Part shown: in pieces, positions 8,430 through 16,918 of the stretch
How positions within the stretch are numbered: the first letter of the stretch is position 1
Layout: the number at the start of each line of letters is the position of its first letter
Assembly: GCA_036566925.1 (NCBI GenBank)
Contig: DATCVI010000145.1
Coordinates: 13,230-77,229, forward strand
Reading direction: 5' to 3'
DNA from: Stenotrophomonas_A sp036566925
GTDB taxonomy: Bacteria; Pseudomonadota; Gammaproteobacteria; Xanthomonadales; Xanthomonadaceae
DNA length: 64,000 bases
Made by a program: the position numbers and the translations under genes
The notes under the pieces: generated by a model
Told to the model about the DNA's origin: nothing
The model's input: the letters and a program-made list of their open reading frames with translations, nothing else
The model's database searches: none

Positions 8430-9995
8430 GTGAAATTCCTTCGCCTTGCCGCCGCCGTACTGTGCGCCGTGGCCGTGTTGCCCGCACATGCCGCCACCCC
8501 GCCGGACACGGCCGCCTACGACCGCCTGTTCGACCAGGCCATGGCGCAATACCAGCTGCCCGGCCTGGCCGTGGGCGTGATCGAGGACGGCAAGGTGGTT
8601 TTTCGGCGTACCGGCGGCGAACGCGTCGCCGGCAGCGGCGAGGCGATCGACGCCGATACCTTGTTCAAGATCGCCTCCAACAGCAAGGCGATGACCACCG
8701 GATTGCTGGCGCGGCTGGTCGACCAGGACAAGCTGGCCTGGGACGACCCGGTGACCCAGTACCTGCCGGAATTCCGCATGTACGACCCCTGGGTGACGCA
8801 GAACATCCAGGTGCGCGACCTGCTGATCCACAACAGCGGTTTGGGCCTGGGTGCCGGTGACCTGATGCTGTGGCCGGAACCAAACGACTTCAGTCGCGCC
8901 GACATCATCGCCGGCCTGGCCCATCTCAAACCGACCCACAGCTTTCGCGCGCACTACGCCTACGACAACCTGCTGTACGTGGTGGCCGGCGAGGTCGCCG
9001 CGCGTGCCGGCGGCAAGCCGTATGACCAGCTGATCCGCCAAGAACTCTTTGCCCCGTTGGGAATGACGCGCTGCCAGGTGGGCGCGTGGCAGCAGAGCAA
9101 GGTCGGCAATATCGCCCAGCCGCATATGCGGGCAGAGGGCAAGAACGTGCCGGTACGCGAAGACGGCGACACGGTAGCCGACCTGCCTTCGATGGCCGCC
9201 GGTGGCATTCGCTGCAGCCTGGACGACATGCTGACCTGGATGGACCGTGCCTGGCTGCGACCGGACCCGCAGCAGCCGTGGCTGTCCGAAACGCAGCGTC
9301 GCGCGGTGTGGTCGCTGCATACGCCGATGCCGATCAGCCAGCGCATGCGCGACTGGGACGGCACCCATCTGTATGGCTATGGCTACGGCTGGCGCCTGTC
9401 CGACGTCGATGGCCAGTGGAAGGTAGCCCACACCGGCACGCTGATGGGCATGTACTCCTCGCTGGTGCTGCTGCCGGAGCGCCGCAGTGGTTTCATCATC
9501 CTGATCAATGGCGAGGGCGAAGCCGCCCGCACCGCGCTGGGTGAAGCGCTGCAGAAGCGCTTGCTCGGCGCCGACCCCGCCTTGGACGTGCTGCACTACG
9601 CCAAGGCGCTGGCGCGCGAGCAGGCGCAGCCGAAGCCGCCGGCCGCACGCAAGCCGGACACCACCGCGCGCACGCCTGTGCCTGCCGCGGGCGCGAAGAC
9701 GCGCGCGGGGCGCTACAACGATCCCTGGTTCGGCGATATCCGCCTGTGCCCGGAGGCGAACGGACTGACCTTTGCTTCGGCCCGTTCGCCGATGCTGCGG
9801 GGCGCGGTGATGCAGGTCGGCGGGCGCTGGCTGGTCGATTGGATCGATCCCAGCGTCGATGCCGAGCCATGGCTGGATTTCGCCCGCGATGCCCAGGGCC
9901 GTGACATCCTGCGCTTGCGCGCGATCGATCCCGATGCAGACTTCAGCTATGACTATGGCGACCTGGAATTCCACCGCGTGGGCGATTGCCCTTAG
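8430..9995 (+). CDS. Serine hydrolase of the beta-lactamase/D-aminopeptidase (class C PBP) family
   Basis: Secreted 521-residue protein starting at a GTG with GGGGAA eight bases upstream. A signal peptide ends near AHA-A. The penicillin-binding fold has all three active-site motifs: S83-x-x-K86 (SNSK), Y178-D-N180 and H-T-G (VAHTGTLMG). A C-terminal DUF3471-like beta-barrel begins around residue 425, after an Ala/Pro-rich linker. Such enzymes act as D-aminopeptidases, D,D-carboxypeptidases or esterases. Next to a VanX-like dipeptidase and a murein endopeptidase, action on D-amino-acid peptides is the best inference. Its 3' end overlaps the dipeptidase start by 41 bases. Confidence 0.87.
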   Translation: MKFLRLAAAVLCAVAVLPAHAATPPDTAAYDRLFDQAMAQYQLPGLAVGVIEDGKVVFRRTGGERVAGSGEAIDADTLFKIASNSKAMTTGLLARLVDQDKLAWDDPVTQYLPEFRMYDPWVTQNIQVRDLLIHNSGLGLGAGDLMLWPEPNDFSRADIIAGLAHLKPTHSFRAHYAYDNLLYVVAGEVAARAGGKPYDQLIRQELFAPLGMTRCQVGAWQQSKVGNIAQPHMRAEGKNVPVREDGDTVADLPSMAAGGIRCSLDDMLTWMDRAWLRPDPQQPWLSETQRRAVWSLHTPMPISQRMRDWDGTHLYGYGYGWRLSDVDGQWKVAHTGTLMGMYSSLVLLPERRSGFIILINGEGEAARTALGEALQKRLLGADPALDVLHYAKALAREQAQPKPPAARKPDTTARTPVPAAGAKTRAGRYNDPWFGDIRLCPEANGLTFASARSPMLRGAVMQVGGRWLVDWIDPSVDAEPWLDFARDAQGRDILRLRAIDPDADFSYDYGDLEFHRVGDCP

Positions 9996-10665
9996 CCTGG
10001 CCAGTGCCGCGGCGTTCGCGGCGGTGCCGAGCGTTTCGCCAGCGCGCGATCCCGCGGCGGCCGGCATGGTCGACGTGGCGACGCTGGCGCCAGGCCTGCG
10101 CCTGGACATGCGCTACGCCACTGCCCACAACTTCACCGGCCATAAGGTGGCCGGCTATGAAGCGCCGACCTGCCTGCTATTGCGGCCGGCTGGCGAAGCG
10201 CTGGCACGGGTGCAGGCAAGCCTGCAAGCGCAAGGCTATGCGCTGCAGGTCTACGACTGCTTTCGTCCGGTGCGCGCGGTGCAGGACTTCGTCGCCTGGG
10301 CCGGCGACCTGCAGGACCAATCCACCAAGGCCACGCACTACCCGCGCGTGGACAAGGCGGCGCTGATCCCGGACTACATCGCCGACCACTCCGGGCATAG
10401 CCGCGGCGCGACCGTCGACCTGACCCTGGCCGACTGCCGCCACGGCCGCTGCCAGCCGCTGGACATGGGTACCGACTTCGACTTGTTCGACAGCCGCGCG
10501 CACACCGACTCGGCCGACGTCACTGCCGCCCAGCGCGCCAACCGCCAGCAACTGCTGCGCGCCATGGCCGCCGAGGGCTTTGCCAACTACCCGCTGGAAT
10601 GGTGGCATTTCACCTTCCGGCCCGAGCCCACGCCGGATACTGCCTACGACTTCCCGGTGAGATAG
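9955..10665 (+). CDS. ddpX: VanX-type D-alanyl-D-alanine dipeptidase, secreted
   Basis: A 236-residue M15D zinc peptidase splitting D-Ala-D-Ala. The ATG at 9955 lies inside the preceding hydrolase gene and begins a signal peptide (AWAIALSLASAAAFAA). Family motifs are complete: R104 in DCFRP, zinc ligands H148 and D155 in SGHSRGATVDL, and E215-W-W-H218. The signal peptide places it in the periplasm, whereas VanX of vancomycin-resistant Gram-positives is cytoplasmic. No vanA/vanH genes are nearby, so nutrient use of D-Ala-D-Ala is more likely than glycopeptide resistance. Confidence 0.9.
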   Translation: MATWNSTAWAIALSLASAAAFAAVPSVSPARDPAAAGMVDVATLAPGLRLDMRYATAHNFTGHKVAGYEAPTCLLLRPAGEALARVQASLQAQGYALQVYDCFRPVRAVQDFVAWAGDLQDQSTKATHYPRVDKAALIPDYIADHSGHSRGATVDLTLADCRHGRCQPLDMGTDFDLFDSRAHTDSADVTAAQRANRQQLLRAMAAEGFANYPLEWWHFTFRPEPTPDTAYDFPVR

Positions 10666-10669
10666 CGCG

Positions 10670-10867
10670 ATGGGCGACCTGCAACACTTCCTGGATATCC
10701 AGTGCCCGTATTGCGGCGAGTGGATCGGGATCGTGGTCGATGCCTCGGTGGACGAACAGTCCTATGTAGAGGACTGCCAGGTCTGTTGCCGACCGATCCA
10801 GCTGGACGTGCGCGTCGATGACGACGGCACGCCGGACGTGCGCGCACGCTCCCAGGACGAGGGCTGA
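10670..10867 (+). CDS. CPxCG-motif cysteine-rich zinc-ribbon protein
   Basis: A 65-residue acidic protein with two cysteine pairs, C12-P-Y-C15-G and C36-x-x-C39 (followed by C40), matching the CPXCG-motif family of small zinc-ribbon proteins. Function of the family is not established. It starts four bases after the dipeptidase stop, so it is probably co-transcribed, but the family is found in many contexts and is not tied to murein use. Confidence 0.85.
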   Translation: MGDLQHFLDIQCPYCGEWIGIVVDASVDEQSYVEDCQVCCRPIQLDVRVDDDGTPDVRARSQDEG

Positions 10868-10934
10868 GCCCACTGCGGCATGCGGGCCGGCGCACGCTTA
10901 GACTGTGCGGCCTGATCCCTCGTCGCGGAGCCCC

Positions 10935-11312
10935 ATGAACCTTCCGTTGCACTTTGGCCTGCTCGGTTCGCTCGAAGCGGGCCTGATCGCCTTGTTGATT
11001 GGTTTGGGCGTGTATTGGGTTTCGCAGTCGCTGTGCCGCCGGGCCGGTTTGTCGCTTGGGCACGCGGTGGGATGGGCATGCCTGGCGGCGGTGGCCATCG
11101 GGGCCGGCTGGGATATCTGGAACTTGTTCTACACCAGCATCGTACGGCTGGAGTCGCCGCTCTATGCGCGCCTGGCGCTGCAAAGCATCCACGATCCGGA
11201 CCAGCTCGGCGGCCGCGTGGTGCTGGAAGTGGCTGGCGCGCTGGCGGGCGTGGCGCTCGGTTGGCGTTTGTTCAGCGCCGAGACGGAGCCGGCTGACATT
11301 ACCAATTCGTAA
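10935..11312 (+). CDS. Small integral membrane protein of unknown function
   Basis: A 125-residue protein; ATG at 10935 preceded by GGAG. Three hydrophobic segments are visible (about 11-31, 42-62 and 97-113), with a basic loop after the first (CRRAG). I do not recognise a family. The gene is separated from the CPxCG gene by 67 bases that may contain its own promoter. Confidence 0.7.
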   Translation: MNLPLHFGLLGSLEAGLIALLIGLGVYWVSQSLCRRAGLSLGHAVGWACLAAVAIGAGWDIWNLFYTSIVRLESPLYARLALQSIHDPDQLGGRVVLEVAGALAGVALGWRLFSAETEPADITNS

Positions 11313-11528
11313 AAGGACGAGGCCGAGGTCTCGATTTGCACGTTGGTTGAACTGATGTCTTACGGACCCGTCATGCGTCGTTAATCAACGTCAAGCGCGT
11401 TCGCAAGGCGAGCGGGTTAACAAGACGTTGTGCGCGCGATTGCGGCGCAATAGGCGTTCAGTCGCGAAGGTTAGGGTGGGTCCATGCGCGGCATCCCGCG
11501 CATTTCCCCGAATCAGGAGACCACCCTC

Positions 11529-11852
11529 ATGAAGAATCGCAAGCCCCTGTTCGTCCTTTCTACTGTCCTGGCAGCCGCACTGGCCGTGCCGGCCTTTGCC
11601 CAGAGCGCGCCGCAGTCCGGTGCTGCACCTGCCCAGGCGCAGGGCGGCGGCGGCGGCCAGACCTGGGCCAGTGTCGATACCGACAGCGACGGCGCCATCA
11701 GCAAGCAGGAGGCACAGGTCAACGCCGGTCTGTCGCAGATCTTCGATCAGGCCGACGGCGATGCCAACGGCAAGCTGACGCCGGACGAGTACAAGGCTTT
11801 CGTGGCCAAGCAGCAGGCGGGTGCGAACAGCGCGCCACAGCAGCAGAACTGA
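11529..11852 (+). CDS. Secreted EF-hand protein
   Basis: A 107-residue exported protein. The ATG at 11529 has CAGGAG upstream and opens a signal peptide cleaved near AFA-Q. After a Gln/Ala/Gly-rich linker come two EF-hand loops: DTDSDGAISKQE is canonical and DGDANGKLTPDE also has the expected acidic positions. Calcium binding in the periplasm is therefore probable. Monocistronic, with a strong terminator following. Confidence 0.82.
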   Translation: MKNRKPLFVLSTVLAAALAVPAFAQSAPQSGAAPAQAQGGGGGQTWASVDTDSDGAISKQEAQVNAGLSQIFDQADGDANGKLTPDEYKAFVAKQQAGANSAPQQQN

Positions 11853-11886
11853 CAGCCGGCGGCTTTGGCTGCGGCGTAGGTTGGAT

Positions 11887-11912
11887 GGGAGCCTTCGGGC
11901 TCCCTTTTTTTT
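11887..11912 (+). terminator. Rho-independent terminator after the EF-hand gene
   Basis: GGGAGCC-TTCG-GGCTCCC stem-loop followed by eight T residues. Confidence 0.92.
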
Positions 11913-11939
11913 GCGTTGGATTGTTTTGTTGTTATCGGC

Positions 11940-12049
11940 GGTGGCCGGGGGCAGGCCGCTTTCGGGACACGCCGTGAATACGTCCGTGTAGGCTAATCGG
12001 CGACATCCATGTCGCCGATTGTCCCGAAAGCGGCCTGCCCCCGACCACC
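11940..12049. repeat. Composite palindromic repeat, copy 1
   Basis: Outer arms of 30 bases (11940-11969 and 12020-12049) match at 29 positions. Inside lies a perfect hairpin with 12-base arms, AATCGGCGACAT-CC-ATGTCGCCGATT (11995-12020). A related element in the opposite orientation lies at 63681-63790. It contains no plausible gene. It looks like a non-autonomous dispersed repeat (REP/MITE-like) rather than a terminator. Confidence 0.8.
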
Positions 12050-12308
12050 CGACAGATTGCCTCTTTGTTTGAGTAGAGCGCCCTCTTTCGCCCCTGTCGG
12101 GGCACCTTCTCCCACAAGGAGAAGGACGGCAACGAGCGAGGACATCTGACTTATTTTTAGTCGTTCCCGCAGGGAACGGCGCTCCGCTTTTCTCCCCCCT
12201 CCAAAAGCCGCGCTCATCGAAGTGGGACAACAAAAGCCCCTCCCCGCCGGAACGGGGCCCGGACCGTAAGCCATAAGACTAACCGCCAAGCGCGGCTTAC
12301 AATTCCCC
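12050..12308. other. Non-coding stretch with small hairpins
   Basis: No supportable gene. It holds GCCCC-TGTC-GGGGC (12090-12103) and CCTTCTCC-CACAA-GGAGAAGG (12105-12125), a hairpin pair of a type scattered through intergenic regions of this bacterial group. A CCGGAACGGGG-rich tail leads up to the HAD gene. Confidence 0.5.
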
Positions 12309-13058
12309 ATGGACATCTCCAACCCACGCGCTCCCCGCATAGAACTCGTCGGCTTCGACGGCGACGACACCTTGTGGAAGAGCGAAGACTATTACCGTAC
12401 CGCCGAGCAGGAATTCGAGGCCATCGTCGCCCAGTACGTGGACCTTGGCGATGCCGGCAACCTCGGCCATTTGCTCGCGGTCGAGCGCCGTAACTTGAAG
12501 ATCTTCGGCTATGGCGTCAAAGGCATGACCTTGTCGATGATCGAGGCGGCGATCGAGATGACCGAGGGGCGGATCGCGGCGCGCGATATCCAGCGGGTGG
12601 TCGAGATCGGCCGCGCGACCTTGCAACATCCGGTCGATGTGCTCGACGGGGTGCGCGAAGCGGTGGCGGAGATTGCCGGTGATTACCAGGTCGTGCTCAT
12701 CACCAAGGGCGACTTGTTTCACCAGGAGCAGAAGATCGCCCAGTCCGGGCTGGCCGACTTGTTTCCGCGCATCGAGATCGTTTCGGAGAAGGATGCCGGT
12801 ACCTATGCGCGGGTGCTGTCGGAGTTCAACCTGCCGGCCGAGCGCTTCGTGATGGTCGGCAATTCCCTGCGTTCGGATGTGGAGCCGGTGCTGGCGCTGG
12901 GGGGCTGGGGCATCCATACGCCGTATGCGGTCACCTGGGCGCACGAGGCCGAGCATGGCGTGGACGCTGCCTCGCCGCGTCTGCGCGAGGTGGCGCAGGC
13001 GCGCGATTGGCCACAGGCGGTACGTGATTTCGATCGCCTGGCGCGCGCCGCCGCCTAG
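12309..13058 (+). CDS. HAD-superfamily hydrolase
   Basis: A 249-residue cytoplasmic phosphatase-type HAD protein. Motif I is D17-x-D19-x-T21 (GFDGDDTLW), motif II is the Thr in LITKGD, and motif IV is VGNSLRSDVEPVLALGG. An all-helical cap lies between motifs I and II (about 30-110). Substrate cannot be deduced. There is no obvious partner: the next gene begins 35 bases downstream and is an unrelated exported protein. Confidence 0.88.
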   Translation: MDISNPRAPRIELVGFDGDDTLWKSEDYYRTAEQEFEAIVAQYVDLGDAGNLGHLLAVERRNLKIFGYGVKGMTLSMIEAAIEMTEGRIAARDIQRVVEIGRATLQHPVDVLDGVREAVAEIAGDYQVVLITKGDLFHQEQKIAQSGLADLFPRIEIVSEKDAGTYARVLSEFNLPAERFVMVGNSLRSDVEPVLALGGWGIHTPYAVTWAHEAEHGVDAASPRLREVAQARDWPQAVRDFDRLARAAA

Positions 13059-13093
13059 TCGCCTGGGGCGCCGCGCTCGGGCATCATCGGAGC

Positions 13094-13666
13094 ATGCGCC
13101 TGCCGTTGCCCGCCTTGTTCCTGCCTGCCCTGTGGTTCGGTGCTGCGTGGCTGTCGCCTGCCATCGCGCAGGACGCCACGCCCGCAGCACCCGAGGCCGC
13201 GCCGGCGCCCGCCTACGCCACTGGCGATGCCTGGATCGACCGCCAGCTCGACGATATCGATGCCTATGCCCGCCGCTATCCGGCCAGTTTCGTCGATGAG
13301 CTCAGTCGCCATCTCGGGGTAAGCCGGGGCTATGCCGAGGCGGTGCTGCGTGCACCGGATTGGCGCGCGGGCGATCTCTACCTGGCCTGTGCCTGGGCAC
13401 AGGCGGTGCAGGGCGATTGCCACGAATGGGTACGCGCCTACAGCCGCAATCGCGCGCTCGGCTGGCAAGCCGTGCTGGCCGGGGAGGGTGAGCCGGACAA
13501 CCTCGCCTATCGGCGGGTCCGCCATCTCATCGTCGCCAGCTATGACCGCTGGGACCGGCCAATCACGCTCGATGCGCGCCTGCGCGAGCAATTGGGCGAC
13601 GCCGAACAGCGGCTGCAGCGCGCCCGCGCCGCGCACGAGACCTCGGCCGAGCCACCGCCCCGCTGA
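13094..13666 (+). CDS. Exported hypothetical protein
   Basis: A 190-residue protein with a signal peptide (ALFLPALWFGAAWLSPAIAQ). A Pro/Ala linker leads to a mostly helical domain with two cysteines (LACAWAQAVQGDC). GGAGC lies just before the ATG. The conserved-looking core (DIDAYARRYPASFVDELSRH, residues about 53-72) suggests a real gene. I do not recognise the family. Confidence 0.72.
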   Translation: MRLPLPALFLPALWFGAAWLSPAIAQDATPAAPEAAPAPAYATGDAWIDRQLDDIDAYARRYPASFVDELSRHLGVSRGYAEAVLRAPDWRAGDLYLACAWAQAVQGDCHEWVRAYSRNRALGWQAVLAGEGEPDNLAYRRVRHLIVASYDRWDRPITLDARLREQLGDAEQRLQRARAAHETSAEPPPR

Positions 13667-13766
13667 ACCGCGCGCGCTCGCTTTGCTGCTTTGCGGCTGG
13701 CCGCGGCGCGGCTTGCTCGGCGAAAATGACGGGCCGGCACTGGGCCGGCGTTTCGTGCGTGCCGCC

Positions 13767-15134
13767 ATGACCGGTAAGTCCTTCGTCAGCTCCGACCACA
13801 TCCGCAGCCGCTTTGCCCAGGCGATGTCGGACATGTACCGCCAGGAAGTGCCGCTATACGGCGAGCTCATGGCGCTGGTGGCGCAGGTCAACGCGCAGGT
13901 GCTGGCCGACGACCCGGCCCTGGCGCAGCAGCTGGCGCGTAACGACGAGCGCGAGCGCCTGGACCTGGAACGGCACGGCGCCATCCGCGTCGGAACCGCG
14001 GCGGAGCTGGCAATGCTGCGGCGGTTGTTCGCGGTGATGGGCATGCACCCGGTGGGGTACTACGACCTGTCGGTGGCCGGGGTGCCGGTGCATTCCACCG
14101 CGTTTCGCCCGATCGACCCGGCCGCGTTGGCACGCAACCCGTTTCGCGTGTTCACGTCGTTGTTGCGGCTGGAGTTGATCGAAGACGTAGCGATGCGCGA
14201 GCAGGCCGCGGCGATCCTCGCGCGTCGCGACATCTTTACCGCCGACGCGCGCGCGCTGATCGAGCAGGCCGAGCACGATGGCGGCCTGGCGGCTGACGAT
14301 GCCGAGCGCTTTGTCGCCGCAGCGCTGGAGACATTCCGCTGGCACAGCGATGCCACCGTGCCGCTGCCGACCTACCGCGCACTGCACGACGCACACCGGC
14401 TGATCGCCGATGTCGTCAGCTTCCACGGCCCGCACATCAACCACCTGACGCCGCGCACGCTCGATATCGATGCGGCCCAGGTGCAGATGCAGCAGCGCGG
14501 GATGGCGGCCAAGGCGGTGATCGAGGGCCCGCCGCGCCGGCGCTGCCCGATCCTGTTGCGGCAGACCAGTTTCAAGGCGTTGGAAGAAGCGGTGCGCTTC
14601 CCGGCCGGCGGCGGTGCTGCCGAGGCCGGTAGCCACACCGCGCGTTTCGGCGAGATCGAGCAGCGCGGCCTGGCGCTGACGCCGAAAGGCCGCGCGCTGT
14701 ATGACCGCCTGTTGGCGCAGGCGCGCGACAACGAAGGCGCCGGCAACACCGGCGACGACTACGCCACGCGGCTGCAGAGCGTGTTCGCTGCATTTCCGGA
14801 CGACTACGACACGTTGCGCCGCGAAGGCCTGGGCTACTTCCGATATCGCCTGACCGAAGCGGGCCGGGCCGATCCGGTGCGTGCCGGCAGCCTTTCGCCG
14901 GAAGAAGCGGTCGCTGCCGGGCTGGTCAGCGCCGATCCGATCGTCTACGAGGATTTCCTGCCGGTCAGTGCCGCCGGCATCTTCCAGTCCAACCTGGGTG
15001 GCAGCGAACAGCGCGCTTATGCCGCGCACGCCAACCGCGAGGCGTTCGAGCAGGCGCTCGGCGCGCGCGTGCACGATGAGTTCGCGATCTATGCGGCGAT
15101 CGAGCGCGACTCGCTGGCAGACCTCGAAGGCTAA
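13767..15134 (+). CDS. hglS: 2-oxoadipate dioxygenase/decarboxylase (HglS, DUF1338/YdcJ family)
   Basis: A 455-residue protein of the DUF1338 family. Its characterised member HglS uses non-haem iron and O2 to convert 2-oxoadipate to D-2-hydroxyglutarate in lysine breakdown. The iron-binding VOC-like fold is suggested by histidines in MGMHPVGYYDL and SFHGPHINHLTPRTLD and by the acidic tail (DPIVYEDFLP). The frame is open from 13332, but the upstream part overlaps the preceding gene, so the ATG at 13767 is used. The 3' end overlaps the convergent sigma-factor gene by four bases. No other lysine catabolic gene is nearby. Confidence 0.86.
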   Translation: MTGKSFVSSDHIRSRFAQAMSDMYRQEVPLYGELMALVAQVNAQVLADDPALAQQLARNDERERLDLERHGAIRVGTAAELAMLRRLFAVMGMHPVGYYDLSVAGVPVHSTAFRPIDPAALARNPFRVFTSLLRLELIEDVAMREQAAAILARRDIFTADARALIEQAEHDGGLAADDAERFVAAALETFRWHSDATVPLPTYRALHDAHRLIADVVSFHGPHINHLTPRTLDIDAAQVQMQQRGMAAKAVIEGPPRRRCPILLRQTSFKALEEAVRFPAGGGAAEAGSHTARFGEIEQRGLALTPKGRALYDRLLAQARDNEGAGNTGDDYATRLQSVFAAFPDDYDTLRREGLGYFRYRLTEAGRADPVRAGSLSPEEAVAAGLVSADPIVYEDFLPVSAAGIFQSNLGGSEQRAYAAHANREAFEQALGARVHDEFAIYAAIERDSLADLEG

Positions 15135-16393
15135 ATCGCCGACTCGCGCGCCCGCGCTTCCAACAATGCTTTCTCGCGTGAATTGCGCGCCAGCGCCGCG
15201 GCCTGTTCGAACGCCGCGCGCGCCTCTGCATGCCGCCCCAGCTTCTGCAACAAATCTCCCCGCACCGTCGGCAGCAGGTGGTACTGCCGCAATGCCGGAT
15301 GCTCGGCCAGTGCCTCGACCAACGGCAACGCCGCGGCAGGGCCCTCGGCCATCGACACCGCTACCGCGCGATTGAGCTCCACCACCGGCGAGGGCATCCG
15401 CGCGGCCAGGCGTGCATAGAGACTGGCGATTGCCGCCCAGTCGGTGTCTTCCATGCGCCGCGCGCGGGCATGGCAGGCCGCGATCTCCGCCTGCAAAGTG
15501 TACGGTTCGCCCTCGCCGCCAAGGGCCTGGGCCCGCGCCAAAGCAGTCAGGCCATGCCGGATCAGCAGGCGGTCCCACCGCGCACGCTCCTGCTGCGCCA
15601 GTAACACCGGCGCGCCTTCGGCATCAACGCGCGCGCGCTGCCGCGAAGCCTGCAGCGCCATCAGCGCCAGCAGGCCGTGCACTTCGGCATCTCGTGGCGC
15701 CAGCCGCGCCAGCACCCGGCACAGGCGCAACGCTTCCTCGCACAACGCCGGGCGCATCAGGTCGTCGCCGGCGGTGGCGGCATAGCCTTCATTGAAGATG
15801 AGGTACAGCACTTCGAGCACTGAGCCCAGCCGCGCGTCGCGCTCTTCGCCGCGCGGCACCTCGAACGGCACCTCGCGCTCGCTCAGCGTGCGCTTGGCGC
15901 GGACGATGCGCTGGGCGACCGTGGCCTCGGGCACCAGGAAGGCGCGCGCGATCTCGTCAGTCGCCAGGCCGCCGAGCATGCGCAGCGTCAGCGCGACGCG
16001 CGCCTCGGTGCCCAGGACGGGATGGCAGGCGACGAACATCAGCCGCAGCAGGTCGTCGCCGATGTCGTCGTCCGGATCGATCTGCTGCGAGGCCTGCGCG
16101 GCCAGCTGGTCGCGTTCGATCTCGTAGCCGAGCGCATCCTGCTTGCGCCGCTGCAATTGCACGTGGCGCAGGCGGTCGATCGCGCGGTTGCGGGCGGTGG
16201 TCATCAGCCAGGCGCCCGGGTTGTCGGGAATGCCGTCGCTGGGCCAGCGCTCCAGCGCGGCGAGCAGGGCGTCCTGGGCCAGTTCTTCGGCCAGGCCGAC
16301 GTCGCGCACCTGGCGCGCAAGCGCGGCGATGATCTTCGCCGCTTCCATGCGCCAAACGGCATTGAGGGTGGTGTGGACATCGCGTGCGGCCAT
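15131..16393 (-). CDS. ECF42-type RNA polymerase sigma factor
   Basis: A 420-residue sigma-70-family factor, about twice the usual ECF length. Region 2 (about 8-80; ELAQDALLAALERWP, AWLMTTARNRAIDRLR) and region 4 (about 110-165; LRMLGGLATDEIARAFLV) are followed by a long helical C-terminal domain (about 180-420). That domain is the hallmark of ECF42 factors and replaces an anti-sigma as regulatory module. ECF42 genes usually sit beside YCII/DGPF and VOC genes, exactly as here: three such genes precede it on the same strand. Confidence 0.9.
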   Translation of the reverse strand: MAARDVHTTLNAVWRMEAAKIIAALARQVRDVGLAEELAQDALLAALERWPSDGIPDNPGAWLMTTARNRAIDRLRHVQLQRRKQDALGYEIERDQLAAQASQQIDPDDDIGDDLLRLMFVACHPVLGTEARVALTLRMLGGLATDEIARAFLVPEATVAQRIVRAKRTLSEREVPFEVPRGEERDARLGSVLEVLYLIFNEGYAATAGDDLMRPALCEEALRLCRVLARLAPRDAEVHGLLALMALQASRQRARVDAEGAPVLLAQQERARWDRLLIRHGLTALARAQALGGEGEPYTLQAEIAACHARARRMEDTDWAAIASLYARLAARMPSPVVELNRAVAVSMAEGPAAALPLVEALAEHPALRQYHLLPTVRGDLLQKLGRHAEARAAFEQAAALARNSREKALLEARARESAI

Positions 16394-16461
16394 GGGCGGC
16401 GATCACACCACCGCCGAGGCACCGGAGCAAGCTGCGGCGCAACCATGGCCCCGTATCCGCA

Positions 16462-16863
16462 TCAGGCCGGCGGCTCGCCGCTGGCGTGGAAGACTTCCCA
16501 ATGGTGGCCGTCCAGGTCCTGGAAGTCGTGCTGGTACATGAAGCCATAGTCCTTCGCCGGGCCCAGGGAAACGCCCCCGGCCGCCACTGCCTTGGCCACC
16601 AGCGCGTCGACCTCGGCGCGGCTGTCCACCGCCAGCGCATTGATGACCTCGGTCGCCTTGGCGGTGTCGCACAGTTCCTTGGTGGTGAAGCCCAGGAAGA
16701 ACGGCTTCACCAGCAACATCGCGAAGATGTTGTCGCCGAGGATGAGGCAGGTGGCGTTCTCGTCGGTGTACTTGGGATCGAACGAAAAGCCCAGCGCGGT
16801 GAAGAAATCCACTGCGCGCGGCAGCGACTCCACCGCGAGGTTGACGAAAATCTGCTTGACCAT
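16462..16863 (-). CDS. VOC-family protein (glyoxalase/extradiol dioxygenase fold)
   Basis: A 133-residue VOC-fold protein; the frame is open upstream, but the ATG at 16863 begins the typical first strand (MVKQIFVNLAVESLPRAVDF). The closing motif QHDFQDLDGHHWEVFH gives likely His/Glu metal ligands. Third gene of the ECF42-associated group, 68 bases upstream of the sigma factor. Substrate unknown. Confidence 0.88.
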   Translation of the reverse strand: MVKQIFVNLAVESLPRAVDFFTALGFSFDPKYTDENATCLILGDNIFAMLLVKPFFLGFTTKELCDTAKATEVINALAVDSRAEVDALVAKAVAAGGVSLGPAKDYGFMYQHDFQDLDGHHWEVFHASGEPPA

Positions 16864-16918
16864 GGTGGTGCATTCCTTTGTAGAGAAGAAAGCGGCGCCT
16901 CGCAGCGCCGCCGGGGGA

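Noticed and set aside
5315..8509. 1064-codon open frame antisense to the TonB receptor
   Set aside because: Composition-driven antisense frame; the plus strand carries the signal peptide, plug and barrel.
9955..10665. Vancomycin-resistance determinant
   Set aside because: VanX family member but no vanA/vanH or VanRS neighbours, a signal peptide is present, and the host is Gram-negative.
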